NCBI RefSeq assembly: GCF_905220565.1
Contig: NC_059396.1
Coordinates: forward strand, 13,039,706 to 13,103,705
Source: Melitaea cinxia
Taxonomy: Eukaryota > Arthropoda > Insecta > Lepidoptera > Nymphalidae
Direction of reading: 5' to 3'
DNA length: 64,000 nt
Part shown: piece by piece, positions 11,482 to 23,120 of the stretch
Layout of the letters: every line of letters starts with the position of its first letter
Numbering within the stretch: position 1 is the stretch's first letter
The notes under the pieces: model-generated
The model's database searches: none
Told to the model about the DNA's origin: nothing
Seen by the model: only the letters and a program-made list of their open reading frames with translations
Position numbers and translations under genes: made by a program

Positions 11482-11968
11482 TTCTAAATAATTCATAATC
11501 TTTGTCCGACGTTAATTCCGTTCCTCGGTAATAAAATCGGTAATGAGATATGATTAGAATTTCTGTGTGCTAGAAAGAAATCGAATCTTTGTCTAGTAGT
11601 TTCCTGGAATTGCTAAAGACCGGATGAAAATTTGTTCGAAGTACTTCTAGATTTTAGGAATTTCCTTACTAACATTCTATACGACCAATAAAAAACGCTC
11701 TGAGAGACGGCAAGTAGTAGTTAAGTTGAAATCTAGTTAGGCAGTGACAAAGAATAAAAGATAAAGCTAAAAATAAAAGTGAGTAAGGAGTAAGTAAATG
11801 ATATTTTTTTACTTTTTACTTAAGTGTAGCACGTCAGTCATTGATTACTTTTGCAGAGACTAGTCAATTTAGATCTCATGTATACATGATCAAATGTTAT
11901 TTTTATTGATTTTTAACTTAAGATTATTACTTTGTGTATCAAAACTTAAGAGATTGTCATTTAAATAA

Positions 11969-12867
11969 CCCGACTAGAAAAAAGGTCAGGCTCAACCAGA
12001 TCATGTATCTGGACCGTATCAGGATACAATGAGGCATGCCGGATCCGGCATGCTCTATCAGGACCAGGTCTGGTCCAGACAAGGATAACCTGATGTAAAA
12101 TATAATCAAGTAGGGTAAGGCATACTGGATCAGGACCCGGTCCGGTCCAGATCAGGATAGCCTGATGTAAAATATAATCAAGTATGGTAAGGCATACTGG
12201 ATCAGGACCCGGTCCGGTCCAAATCAGGATAGCCTGATGTAAAATATAATCAAGTATGGTAAGGCATACTGGATCAGGACCCGGTCCGGTCCAGATCAGG
12301 ATAGCCTGAAAGAAATTACGCGAACTGAGCCTGAATCGCGCTATTAAAGTTTTTAAACGCACTTAGTATATATACAGTTATTAGGACAGTCTAGCAAGGA
12401 GTCCATTTCTACACAGTGGAGCAGTCGTAAGTAATAGGAAATAGTTAATTAGTAGTTAAATATTAGAAGTTAAGAAATAAAATTTAATTAATAATAATTA
12501 ATTAATAACATAAAAATAAATAAAAATAATTAATATCTAAAGTAAAAACATAAATAAATAATACATTGGAAAAAATAAACGGAAATAAATATCATAATAA
12601 TTATGTTAAGTAACATTTATAATATCGTCGTTTTTTTTTTTTTGTTAAACAATTTTTTCAAGAATATACATTCGTGTTTTTTAAAAGGACCGGACCGAAC
12701 CGGCTGATCAGGATGAGATGAGATTTCCTGATCTGGACCTGATCAGGATGAGCTAAGATTTCCTGATCGGGTCCAGACCAATCATCTGCGTTACATGCCT
12801 TATCTAATCCTGATCAGGCATGCCTGGTCCGGTCCTTCTCAGGAAGTCGAAAAAATTTCTACTCGGG
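11969..12867 (-). mobile_element. CCCGA palindrome-rich DNA transposon, copy 1
   Basis: An 899-bp element with ends CCCGACTAGAAA and TTTCTACTCGGG (imperfect terminal inverted repeats) and a possible 2-bp duplication AA on each side. It carries 72-bp tandem units (phase marked by CCTGATGTAAAAT at about 12089, 12161 and 12233) and many short palindromes, including the 20-bp GCATGCCGGATCCGGCATGC at 12034-12053. An inverted, highly similar copy lies at 50387-51289. The 133-codon ORF inside (11961-12362) is three repeats of 24 codons, a consequence of 72 being divisible by 3; I do not call it a gene. Superfamily unknown; a short TSD and subterminal repeats would suit CACTA-like elements, but the termini do not read CAC. 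Confidence 0.7.
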
Positions 12868-13076
12868 AACATTTAGATCTCTTAGAAGTTCTTGTAATAG
12901 TGTTTTCGGACCCTCCACATTGGATTTCATCTTGTGAACCGTTAAATGTGAGGCATTATTAGCGTTGATTTACTGAAGAACTAACTACAGAATTTAGCAG
13001 TTGTTTTCTTTCTTCATCATGTCGACAACAGAAAACTAGACTATTCACATATTATGTATGATTTGATTTATTGTTG

Positions 13077-13198
13077 GAACGAAGTTCCTTACGGCAGGCT
13101 TGACATTTGGCTAGGCGACTGAACTGATAAAAATGTGATACTAAAACCGTAAGAAACGGAAGTGACGTAATATCAGTCACACGACTGTATAATTTTAT
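13077..13198. repeat. Left part of split TIR element (GGAACGAAGTTCC)
   Basis: GGAACGAAGTTCCTT at 13077-13091 is matched in inverted orientation by AAGGAACTTCGTTCC at 15310-15324. The LINE at 13199-15068 lies between them, so both arms could belong to one small non-autonomous DNA transposon split by the LINE. The motif is itself palindromic, so the pairing is suggestive only. Confidence 0.35.
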
Positions 13199-13486
13199 TT
13201 ATTTATTTATACTTTATTGTACACCACAAATATATTACAAACAAAGCATAAAGATAGTTACAGACAGTGAAGTACAATGGGCGGATTTATGGCTAATTAG
13301 CCATTTCTTCCAGACAACCCATACATAGAAAGGAAACTTATTATCTAAATTGGGTAGGTGGTGTAGATGTATAATAAATTTACATACAAATGTCTACATT
13401 CAAATACTTATAATAAAATAAAGAATTTATCATTATCATTAGCACTATCATAAAAAATACATAAATAAATGAAAAGAAGAATAAAA

Positions 13487-13490
<4 letters not shown>

Positions 13491-13568
<78 letters not shown>
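13491..13568. repeat. (AT)n microsatellite
   Basis: About 38 uninterrupted AT dinucleotides inside the 3' UTR of the LINE. Likely unstable in length between individuals. Confidence 0.95.
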
Positions 13569-13569
<1 letters not shown>

Positions 13570-13712
13570 TATTATAAACTAATAAAGTATGTAAGCAATG
13601 AACGTAAATTGAAGATAACAATTAAGTGAAATGATATAAACACAAATATACATATATTATAAACAAAATGAGAAGAGAAAAAAAAAAGAAAAGAGATTGC
13701 ACCATATATACA

Positions 13713-15015
13713 CTAAATCGTCTCCGTCTTAAGATAATAATCCTTAACGTTTTTTTTAAAAGTCAACAGTGATTTAGCCTCCCTTATGGCTAAGGGCAGA
13801 CTATTCCATAATTTAATAGCCTGAACAGTAAAAGACTGACTAAAGTACTTGGACTTATGTACGGGTAGCTTCCGCATAAGTCTTCGAGATGTTCTTAATT
13901 CTGAAGCTTCGCCGAGATACATAAATTTATCTTTTAAATAAGAAGGAGAATTTGGATTAAATAACACACAGTACAACAGAGAAAGAATATGTAGGTTCCG
14001 GCGAAGGCGTATAGGAAGCCACTTGAGCTTGGAACGAAACTCCGAAACATGGTCAAATTTGCGTAGGCAAAATATGAACCGAATGGCAAGATTTTGAAGT
14101 CGCTCAAGCCTATTAAGTTGGTCCTCGGTCAAATTAGTGTAGCTCGCATCTGCATAATCTAGAATGGATAAGAGAAGAGAGTTTGCTAACATAATTTTTG
14201 TAGGGATTGGCAGAACGGATTTAAGGCGACGTAACGAACTCAGTGTCGCAAAAGTTTTCTTAGTAATTACCTTTAAATGATCCGACCATGACAGCGTCTT
14301 GTCTAAGTGAATGCCGAGATCTCTGACAGTGGAGCAGTAAGGCAAGCTAGTATCATTATAGGTAATAGGTGGTAAATTATTTATTTTTGCGATCATGCCA
14401 GGACTGCCTATAACAATGACTTCCGACTTGCCAGGGTTGATACTAAGCCCATATCGCTTGCTCCAATAAGAAATTTTTTTAAGGTCCATATTAATTAAGT
14501 TGATTGCACTCACAACATCCTCAGGCGTGGAATGGCGATAAATCTGAATATCGTCTGCATACATGTGGTAGTGAGAAGAAATATAGTGAGTAATTGAATT
14601 AATAAAAATTGAAAAAAGCAGAGGAGATAAAACGCCGCCTTGAGGTACCCCAGATTGGACGTCGCACCATGAGGAGAAAGCCTCATCAAGACATATGCGT
14701 TGACGACGCCCCCTGAGATAACTCAGAAACCAATCTGTCACCGATGGAGATATCTGGAAGGAACGCAACACACTCAGTAGGATGTCATAATCAACACAAT
14801 TGAATGCATTACTGAAATCAAGTAGAGTCAAAATTGTGAGTTGTTTATTGTCCATAGCTAATCGAATATCATCAGTAACTTTGACTAGAGCTGAAACCGT
14901 ACTATGTATGACCTTTGCGGAAGCCAGATTGGAGAGGACTGAGAAGCAAGTTTTTGTTGAGGAAAAGGTTTAACTGGTGAAAAACTAGCTTTTCGAGAAT
15001 TTTTGAAAATAATGT
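13713..15015 (-). pseudogene. Reverse transcriptase, CR1-like LINE ORF2 fragment
   Basis: Encodes the C-terminal half of a non-LTR reverse transcriptase, which would copy LINE RNA at the nicked target. The main open frame (13713-14855, 380 codons) shows LLDFSNAFNCVDYDILL (palm, first catalytic Asp), GVPQGGVLSPLLFSIFIN and the catalytic YADDIQIY, then a thumb region and the terminal LWNSLPLAIREAKS motif. Upstream, in another frame, HQLNLFLNKNLLLS and QSGFRKGH continue the RT domain, so one frameshift near 14905 breaks it. The endonuclease domain is absent: the copy is 5'-truncated and cannot move by itself. Confidence 0.85.
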
Positions 15016-15068
15016 GACGTTTGTAAAACTAAAATATTACTAGTAAACTTTTTTTAATTTTTTTTATG

Positions 15069-15330
15069 TAATTTTATACTGTCGACAAAAATAAATAAAG
15101 ACACGTGTTCTTTTATTTCTATCTTATTATTATTTTGTTTGATTTTTTATTTTACGGTATTTATTATTTTTTAAAATACTAAATTTCATAAATACTTTTT
15201 TGTATTTAATTAAAAACCAATCAACAAAATAAAATAAAAAATCAAGAACTAGAAAATATCTATAAAATTCAATTTTTTTTTTCAAATTGTGTTGCTTCTA
15301 TGCTATCCGAAGGAACTTCGTTCCTACCTG
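15069..15330. repeat. Right part of split TIR element
   Basis: Ends with CCGAAGGAACTTCGTTCCTA (15307-15326), the inverted counterpart of the motif at 13077. The rest is AT-rich filler. Confidence 0.3.
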
Positions 15331-16237
15331 GTGTCCCATGACACCACATAATTATTATTTTTCTTAATTTCATAATTATCAACAGATGTAAAAATATGGA
15401 GAATCTATTTAATCTGTTCTTGTTTATATTCTAAAAATTAAATACATAATACATACAGTATTTATTAAAAATAAAAAAGGGAAAGCGAGTGTGTAGACGT
15501 TCTGAATCCTACATCCCCACATCGAACGGACTGTCACAACTCATCTGCGGACCATTTCCTGTTCAGACGGGACTCAGACGTGATCTTAAAATATATGTAG
15601 CTATAGTACGTAGTAGGTAAAAGTTACAATGTTAAATCTTAAAAACAAAGCTATAAAATTATTCAGGGTAATGTGAAAAAGTATAGTACATAATAAATAA
15701 AGTATGTTTATCATTTTTAAGTGGTCTCCAAAAGGATAAGGTCCATCTGGATTTAATAATAAGATTGAAGCCATATTCTCTATTATTAGCATTTAAATTT
15801 GTAGTTCTTACAATAAATAAAATATTTTATTGTGTGTTGATATTATTCTTATTGATTATTCGTTTGATTATTAGTAAATATTTATTTACGATTAGTCAGT
15901 CACACAATAAATACTAATTTTAACAATCACACACACGATCGATAAATAAATCTGCCAAACACAAAATCTGTAAACCAATGAATAATATTATTGCGTATGA
16001 CTAATCTCTACTTATTTTCATGTTCTAGTTTTGGACGTCACAAAACACGATGTAACTTGTAAGACAGAACACGTTTCATTCCCTTGATCCACACCTTTGA
16101 CCCGACACATTCACCATGTAAGAATGCCCATTACCTCTAACCTTCAAATGATTGTAAATCTGTCCTTTGATATAAATAATTAGTTCAGTCATTACATATA
16201 GGTACATTTGAAAATTCATGTGAAAGAAGAAAACTAA
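15331..16237. other. AT-rich stretch, no gene seen
   Basis: No gene, RNA or element termini recognised. Confidence 0.4.
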
Positions 16238-17154
16238 TCACTACATAGTATACAACAAAGTCACTTTCTCTGTCCCTATGTCCCTATGTATGCTTAAATC
16301 TTTAAAACTACGCAACGGATTTTGATGCATCATTGCAGCCTAAACAGTCCACTGCTGGACATAGGCCTCCACAAGTTTACGCCAAAAATAACGTGAACTC
16401 ATGTGTTTTGCCCATAGTCACCACGCTGGGCAGGCGGGTTGGTGACCGCAGTACTGGCTTTGTCGCACCGAAGACGCTGCTGCCCGTCTTCGGCCTGTGT
16501 ATTTCAAAGCCAGCAGTTGGATGGTTATCCCGCCACCGGTCGGCTTCTTAAGTTCCAAGGTGGTTGTGGAACCTTGTTATCCCTTAATCGCCTCTTACGA
16601 CACCCACGGGAAGAGAGGGGGTGGCTAAATTCTTTAGTGCCGTTGCCACACAGCACACAGCGGATTTTGATGCGTTTTTTTTTAAATAGAGTGATTGAAG
16701 AGGATGGATTATATGTATAATAACATCCATTAAATAGTGGAGAAACACTGTTATTTTTGAAGTTTCCAATGTGATGTCTTAAATAATTAGATTTTTTCCG
16801 CTTACATTGCAAACGCAGCCTGAACCCTACGAGATTTATTAAAATAATGTACTAAGTATTGTACACATTGAAAAGGTACAGAAAACTCCGCTATGGTATA
16901 TGTCTATCTCTTATGGATATCCCACAATAACATTTTTTTTTGTCATTTACTTTTTACGACAAATAATGACTAATTTTCGAAGTGATTTTAACCAATACAG
17001 TTCCGGCCGGCTTTTACTCAAAAGTTAACGCGTGCGGGCTACGGGCAGTAATGAATAAATCAAAACTACTGGATCGATTTTAATCATTTTTTCAGTGAAT
17101 GACATAGGCTATAATTATATTTTATACACGTGCGAAGCCAGAGCGGGTCGCTAG
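16238..17154 (+). mobile_element. Non-autonomous Helitron, family A, split by SINE-1
   Basis: Starts TCACTACATAGTATACAAC after an A and ends CGGGTCGCTAG before a T, like the copies at 11219 and 37508. Without the SINE and one copy of its target duplication it would be about 572 bp. It is longer than the other two copies because it keeps a 3' part (roughly 16820-17154) including 'acgcgtgcgggctacgggcag' and a degraded GTGCGAAGCC hairpin region. No protein is encoded. Confidence 0.8.
16329..16660 (-). mobile_element. SINE-1 inserted in a Helitron
   Basis: A 332-bp insertion with a perfect 13-bp target duplication CGGATTTTGATGC (16316-16328 and 16661-16673). On the minus strand it runs from a head CTGTGTGCTGTGTGGCAACG through the GTGGGTGTCGTAAGAGGCGA body to the RTE-like tail GAGGCCTATGTCCAGCAGTG and a short GAT tail. 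The duplicated target is Helitron family A sequence, which proves the order of events: Helitron first, SINE later. Confidence 0.9.
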
Positions 17155-17640
17155 TTTTTGAATATGTTGTAGACGAGGCTCAAAAAAGCTTAACTTCAAG
17201 TTTTCGACCTCGATTTCCCATGGTGCTCGCCACCATCTTGAAAAAGGGGTTAAATCCGGTTTTTTCTCAATAGCTTGGCTCTTTGTTATCATACGAGAAC
17301 TGTCTTTATTGTAACACAACATAATATTGCGTAGATATTACTCTTAATGTTTATTCATTTAATACTGGAACAGTGAAGAGTCAGTTATTTTATTTTAATT
17401 ATTGTGCGGCTATCGTTGCTACTACACGTGTATGTGATAACTAATTCAATGTGGTTAAAAGTGTGTATTATGAATGAATATATTGAAGTGAGAAATCAGT
17501 ATTTTCAATTGTGCTTTACATTAAGGTCATATAAGTTTTTCAATCATTGTTGTTAAGATATCGAGTCGGAAAGAAAAACTAGTAAAGCATTCTAATCCCT
17601 AAAATAATCCTTTTTTATTTTTTCACAGAAATTACTACTT
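17155..17640. other. No gene seen
   Basis: No protein or RNA gene recognised; short ORFs only. Confidence 0.35.
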
Positions 17641-17649
17641 CTTTTTTGG

Positions 17650-17812
17650 CCGATGGAGCAGATGTGTCCTGGAGTGGACACCGCGTCTTGGCAAACGCAG
17701 TGTGGGACGACCTCCGACGTAAAATTTCCAGTGTAGGCTGTATGAGGATTTCGGAAAACCCGGATGTCTGACGCGGATTTGGGGAAGCCTATGTCCAGCA
17801 GTGGACTGCAAC
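17650..17812 (+). pseudogene. RTE-type LINE ORF C-terminus, degraded
   Basis: A piece of the C-terminal end of an RTE LINE polyprotein. One frame gives VLEWTPRLGKRSVGRPPT, a conserved C-terminal motif, then a stop. Further on, another frame ends G-E-A-Y-V-Q-Q-W-T-A-T-G-stop. The intervening stop and frame change show it is dead. It supplies the coding version of the tail that SINE-1 carries and so links the SINE to its presumed LINE partner. Confidence 0.75.
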
Positions 17813-17814
17813 AG

Positions 17815-18270
17815 GTTGAACTAACTGACTTAGTAACTAACGCCACAAAGTCGGCAAGTCCTCGTCGTCCTCTCCTCATTAATATCTAAAAATGAATGAA
17901 CCTTCAAGTCTGAATATACGTCGATGCTACATTCCAAGTGTAGATAAATAGTTTTAAATATTTAACTAATCTTAAAAAGCTAATATCGTATTTTTTTATT
18001 CACCTTTTAGGTTTTGAATGTTACTTTATTGTCATCAAAAAGAAAGTTAATTTGTCTTTACTTTTTACTATAATATATTCATGTGATAATTGAGTTACAT
18101 AAATAAACTGAGCAATTACGTTTTGTGAATTTTCTCGAACAGTAAATACCAATGGTTGTAGATGTTTATTTAACAATAATATGAATATATGCTAATCATC
18201 TAGGCCCAATGAATTCCTACTTTAAACATCGATAATAGTAGCAAAGGTAAACGTAGCAGACTGTTTACAT
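17815..18270. other. No gene seen
   Basis: AT-rich sequence without recognised features. Confidence 0.4.
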
Positions 18271-18349
18271 TCGCTCAACAGAAATAAATTGTTTCTAAAC
18301 CGTTGTTACATTGAAGCGTGTACCGCTCTCATTCATCTTAAACCTTTTC

Positions 18350-18485
18350 AAATGCGAAGTTTAATTCGCGCGCAGACGAATGCAGAAGCGCGCCACGCCA
18401 CGGTGGGAGACATAAAAACGTTCATTTGCATTGGCCCTCCCGCCGCGGACCCACTATTTATCCAGTGTTACCGTGCCGCATAATA
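18350..18485. promoter_or_regulatory. GC-rich non-repetitive patch, possible regulatory DNA
   Basis: A short GC- and CpG-rich patch in AT-rich surroundings, not matching any repeat elsewhere in the window. It contains ATTTGCAT, the octamer bound by POU-family factors, at about 18424-18431, next to GGCCCTCCCGCCGCGG. A 64-codon ORF (18289-18483) crosses it but has no recognised domain. It could be an enhancer, a promoter or an exon; nothing in the sequence decides. Confidence 0.25.
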
Positions 18486-18489
18486 AGAG

Positions 18490-19399
18490 AACACTGCTTT
18501 GAGTGACGCATACCCCTGAGTCGCTATAAAACCATAATCTTTTGAAAAAAAAATTAGAATGAACTTTTGAGAACCCTTAATTAGCCTAAGTATTGCGAAT
18601 TCACGAACATTTAATGCTAGAGGTACGGTGCTGAGATCTGTCGATTTAATACTGATATAGCATAGAGGATGAAGCAATTTAGCAACTAAGTATATTACAT
18701 TTATCAACGTTAGTACACGGCTGTTGATTACATCGTCCAAATAGGGTTCAACTTTAATAATGTATAGTAACAATAAGATGTAATAATTTAAATTAATAGC
18801 TCTCTGAAGTGCCTAAATCTGAAGAGCCGAATTAAACAGAACGTCTTAATATAACATAATATTTATTTACTATATAAGAAAGTATTACAATAGTTTATAT
18901 ATATCTTATCATATCTATCATATATTTCTTATATAAAACATTGACTTCTAAGGAAAATTTCGAAAATTTTCTCAAATGTCAGGTTGACATTTCACACAAG
19001 TAATTATAGTGCTTAACCCTCGGTCTGAAGCCTTAGGGAGCTTGTCATACCCTATATAAAGTGCAAGTGTTGAAAGTACGACCCTTCTTCCCCCATGCCT
19101 GAAGCTAAGGTAATATAACAAACTGTAATAAAAACTTATCTTCATTACCAGATTCTTTCTTGTCATACTTATCACTAGTTTTCAGGCCCTCCACTATTGC
19201 AACACTCATAATATTTTATACCATCTTAAATCACAATAAAAATGGGGATATTTTAGGTATAGATATATTAATACGTCATATTTTACAATCAATTATTTTG
19301 TATACTCAAATTAAAAAAAAATACAACAACTTTATACAATACTATCATCCCGCCCTGGCTTTGTACGGGTATTTAACAAAATCTCAAAATAACTTTTCC
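18490..19399. other. AT-rich stretch, no gene seen
   Basis: Several short ORFs overlap on both strands (for example 101 codons minus at 18468), all AT-rich and unrecognised. Confidence 0.35.
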
Positions 19400-19404
19400 C
19401 TTAT

Positions 19405-19555
19405 TTAAAAAAAAATATAATATAGCCTATGTCACACGCTCATAGGGTAGCTTCCCAACAGTGAATACATTTTTCAAATCGGTTCAATAGTTTCAGATCC
19501 TTTTCAATGCAAACAAACAAACAATCATTTTTTTTTCTCTTTATAATATTAGTAT
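19405..19555 (-). repeat. Helitron-like 5' end fragment
   Basis: On the minus strand it begins near TCCATACTAATATTATAAAG, a sequence shape typical of insect Helitron 5' ends, and continues with a polypurine run and TTTGTTTGTTTGCATTG. The 3' end is not identified. Confidence 0.4.
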
Positions 19556-19916
19556 GGATATATATTAACAAATATCTAATCGCGGAGATAATTAAACTAC
19601 TGTTTAATCCAGCTGTTACGAAATTGTAATGTCATTGTCAATGATGACCTCGTAATCGAATTAGAAATAAGGAAATCCGTAGAACTACAATAGCCGACAT
19701 ACCATAATGACACGTCGCAAAGCTAAATAAAATGGAAAAGCAATGGAAAGTGCCGATCCAAGGGCCCCTGGGTACCATAACAGCGACCTACACCATGTAG
19801 TCGTCATTCACGCCAGTCAAATAGCAACCATGACGATAACAATATTTTTTTCGGTGACATTATATTTATAGAAGTATATACGTAAAACAGTAGTTTGGTT
19901 CTTCAATTGCACTAGT

Positions 19917-19987
19917 AAAATCTAAGATCTATTAAAGTAAATCTAAGATCTAAGATCTAAGATCTACTAATCTAAGATCTATTAAAG
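19917..19987. repeat. Short tandem repeats of ATCTAAG
   Basis: Repeated ATCTAAGATCT units with interspersed TATTAAAGTA. Local slippage-type repeat without coding content. Confidence 0.6.
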
Positions 19988-20028
19988 TAATCTTATAAAA
20001 ACCCATCTCTATAAAAAAAACCATAGAA

Positions 20029-20246
20029 CAAGGGCGGGCAACCTTTTTTAGTAGAGGGCCGCAAAACTTTGAAAAAATGATATTTGGGCCAAAAGCACAG
20101 AATGATGGAAAATAATAAGGCTTGATGGTACAAGTATTGAATTTTGGTGTGCCTTATATTATAACAAAAATTGACAGTTTTGAAAATTTGATAACTCTGG
20201 CGGACCGCACAAAATCTCCATTCGGGCCGCGGGTTGGTCACCCCTG
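20029..20246. mobile_element. hAT-type MITE with 8-bp TSD
   Basis: A 218-bp element flanked by a perfect 8-bp target duplication CCATAGAA (20021-20028 and 20247-20254). Ends are CAAGGGCGGGCAACC and GGTTGGTCACCCCTG, imperfect terminal inverted repeats of the CAGGGGTGGCCAACC type common in hAT elements. GGGCCGC repeats lie just inside both ends. It encodes no transposase and must have been moved in trans. Confidence 0.9.
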
Positions 20247-20254
20247 CCATAGAA

Positions 20255-22340
20255 TATAAAATCTGTTTTACCATATATAATATTTTGTTATAACATGGCA
20301 CAGCGAAATACGAGCAAAGTTGGACCCAAAACCGGAGAAAAATCGCAAATCTAGTCTTGTCAATTACAAAATTTGAAAGAACATTGTCATGAGACATATT
20401 ACCGTTGAAATTGTGATAATTAAAACAATTTTAGTAGATATATCTAGCTAGTGTTTTAAATTAGTATACGTCAATTTATTACACATCGAGTTGTGAAGAG
20501 ATAGATAATTAAGATTTCGTGAACGTCGTTATTGTCACATAAACTTACATAATGTGTTACATACAAACAATTACGTTAATTTACCTCATCTAATAATTAT
20601 GTTATTTACACAACACCAACTGATACCAAGATAGAATACCGAAATTAATATAGATATTCTTTTTGTGTAATTTTAATTCATGAAAAAGATAAGTAAAATT
20701 AAACTTAAAAGTATATGCTATTTCTGTTATTTTTTCTGATATTGTTATGAATTAAAAACAATTAATGCACTAACAAAGCCAGTGCTATTTACAAACTGTT
20801 TGTCCTTAAAGAAAAAAGTTTTACAGTGGTGAGTGGAGTTGACTATCCGACGCAGAACTAAGTAAACGTATGACTTAGTTTGTAGACCTGTGTTTGACAT
20901 TTACTCATAAAACTTTTGCTTTGCAGAGATAAGAAACGAGTAAGAAGTCTTTGTGTGTTTTAGCTTTTATTTTCCAGATTGAAAGTAATTATTCTTAATA
21001 TACAGTAAGAATATTAACGCTTATGATAATATCGGTTAATAGAAACATACTACAACTAATAGTATTTTTTTGAAGATTGTTTCCTATTGTAGAGTTTGGC
21101 TGACAAAAAACATGACTTTGACATCTTTCTCGAGATAAGTTAAATAAATCGTAAACTTCAAAATTTTCTACATTATGGTTATGAAATAATAATACACATT
21201 ATTTTGTGCTGGAATAGCTAATACTTCAGGTGTCTTTTGCTCTGTGCGTGGCAAATTAATTTCTTTAGCCAGGATAACGAATCCCAGCTATTTACTCATT
21301 TATGATTTGTTTGTATAAAATAATGCAAAATAGAGCATGTCTATTGATAACTAGAACCAAAAGTTTTCTAATGTGATGTATTTAGACTTTAGATCAAAAG
21401 TACACGTAGGAAAGAACACGTCAAAGACCAATGACACTTCATGGTGATTTATAAAATATCAAACAGATTCTATGGAGCAATATAATTTAATATTTTAATA
21501 GCTAGTATTTAAATATTTGCATCAAATTTGCTTCGCATGTATACCATCATACCAATGAGCGGAATGAGCTCAATCTATCCACACTTCGTCTCCCACTAAC
21601 ACATAAAATCACCACAAAGTGTAGCTTTGTATGTGAAAGTTTGTTTACGCCTCTAATATGTCTAAGCTTCTTTCATTGAAAAAATATACACGGTGATTAG
21701 AGAACCTCCTGCATTTTTTTCGTCGTTTAAAACATATGAATAAAGTATAAAGGTTTAAATAGCAATATTTTGGTAACCGTACGTATTTTCCTATAATGAT
21801 TTTTCATAATGCGTCGAGATACGGAGCCATTGGCGGAAGCGGATTATCGTAGATAATATGTCAGTGCCGTGTACGCTCCCCTAGGATCGTACGATAAAAA
21901 TTAAGAGAGTGTGAAGTAATGCTGATCATGTATAATGAAGAGAATTCTTCAATATTTTCTTCTTGCCTTGATCGTTTAAATGTTTTTTTTTTTATATCAC
22001 GTCAATGTGTCGTTGAATATTAGGCATTCATTTTTTTTATAAATTAAAATGTTAATAAATCAATCACCGTGAAGTTTTACTTACTTCATAAAAGTAATTT
22101 TGTGTCTGTCACTATACTGTTGGGTATCTTTTTTTGTTTTTTATATATTAAGTAACTGGAAATCGTCAAAAATAAAGAGATTGAAACGTTACCCTGTTAA
22201 GTAAAAGCAAGACATCTATATTTAATTTTTTGTACGTTAATATTCTAACAATGATCTTAACTAAACCACATTTTATGTTTATCGGCTAGCAAAGTTTACC
22301 TACGCCTTGCAATGATATGGACCGATTTATAAATAATAAT
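20255..22340. other. Unique AT-rich DNA, no gene seen
   Basis: No ORF of note and no element termini. Slightly less AT-rich patches near 21540-21660 and 21820-21890 match no repeat in the window and could be conserved non-coding DNA, but I cannot support a function. Confidence 0.35.
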
Positions 22341-22344
22341 CGTG

Positions 22345-22795
22345 TTTGCTGGCAAACGAAAAAAACGACTTCAATTACATCGACAAGTAATATAACGTAG
22401 GTTGACGAAAAAATAGTCAAGTAAATACGCATTATCAAAGATTATTCCAAAAATTGTAATCAGTTCTCGATGAAATTTAAATGTGACCACATGATAAACA
22501 TCGGCTTTCGATTAAATTAAAAATCATCAAAATCGGTACACCCAGTAAAAAGTTGTGCGGGTTTTCATGGGTTTCCCTCAATTTATCTGGCTTAACATCA
22601 TCAGATCCTGGTTTTCTTATCACCACACCAGGGATATCCTTTCCAACAAAAAAAGAATTGTAAAAATGGTTTTATAAACGACGAAGTTATCCCTTGAACA
22701 TACATTAAAAAAATGTTTTTTTGTAACCTCTTTCTTAATATCCTTATAAGTAACCTCCTCCTTTTTGAAGTCGTTTAAACAAATGTTTAACAACA
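22345..22795 (+). repeat. Dispersed repeat family D
   Basis: Begins near GTGTTTGCTGGCAAACGAAA and ends near CCTCCTCCTTTTTGAAGTCG. Contains 'acacccagtaaaaagttgtg' and 'catcatcagatcctggtttt'. Related copies: 24352-24530, 30728-30980 and 31625-31855. No coding region and no clear terminal repeats; element class unknown. Confidence 0.65.
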
Positions 22796-23120
22796 ATTAC
22801 ATTACTGTAACATGAACATATGTAACATTGTGGCACATTTTGTGATTCTTAAGAAAAGAAACCGTGGTATTAATTCATAACCCAAGACGAAGATCAACGC
22901 AGATACATAAACTCTAGCGGTGATTACTGAAAAAGTCGCAAATTTAACGAAAAGAACACCGTTCCACAATTCTAACCATTTTTTTTTTCAATTTATTAAT
23001 GGCCATACAATCTTAACGTAAGATCTGTAAATCAATATTAAAGTAGGGTTTTAATTAAATTGTTACCAGTAACAAAAAACAAACGTGCCAAAAAAGTCAA
23101 CGAATAAATTAAAATAACAA

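Larger units (their letters stand above)
13199..15068 (-). mobile_element. CR1-like LINE, 5'-truncated
   Basis: Covers a partial reverse-transcriptase ORF (13713-15015) and a 3' UTR with GGTTGTCTGGAAGAAATGGC and TTGTGGTGTACAATAAAGTA, ending in a (TAAA)n tail. A possible 9-bp target duplication TAATTTTAT sits at 13190-13198 and 15069-15077, though AT-richness makes it weak. The UTR contains a long (AT)n microsatellite. The family matches the LINE at 58836-61620. Confidence 0.75.

Noticed and set aside
11961..12362. 133-codon ORF with 24-residue repeats as a repeat protein (also 50896-51366)
   Set aside because: The ORF exists because a 72-bp stop-free unit is tandemly repeated inside a palindrome-rich transposon; frame and length follow from the repeat. 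I see no start context or domain.
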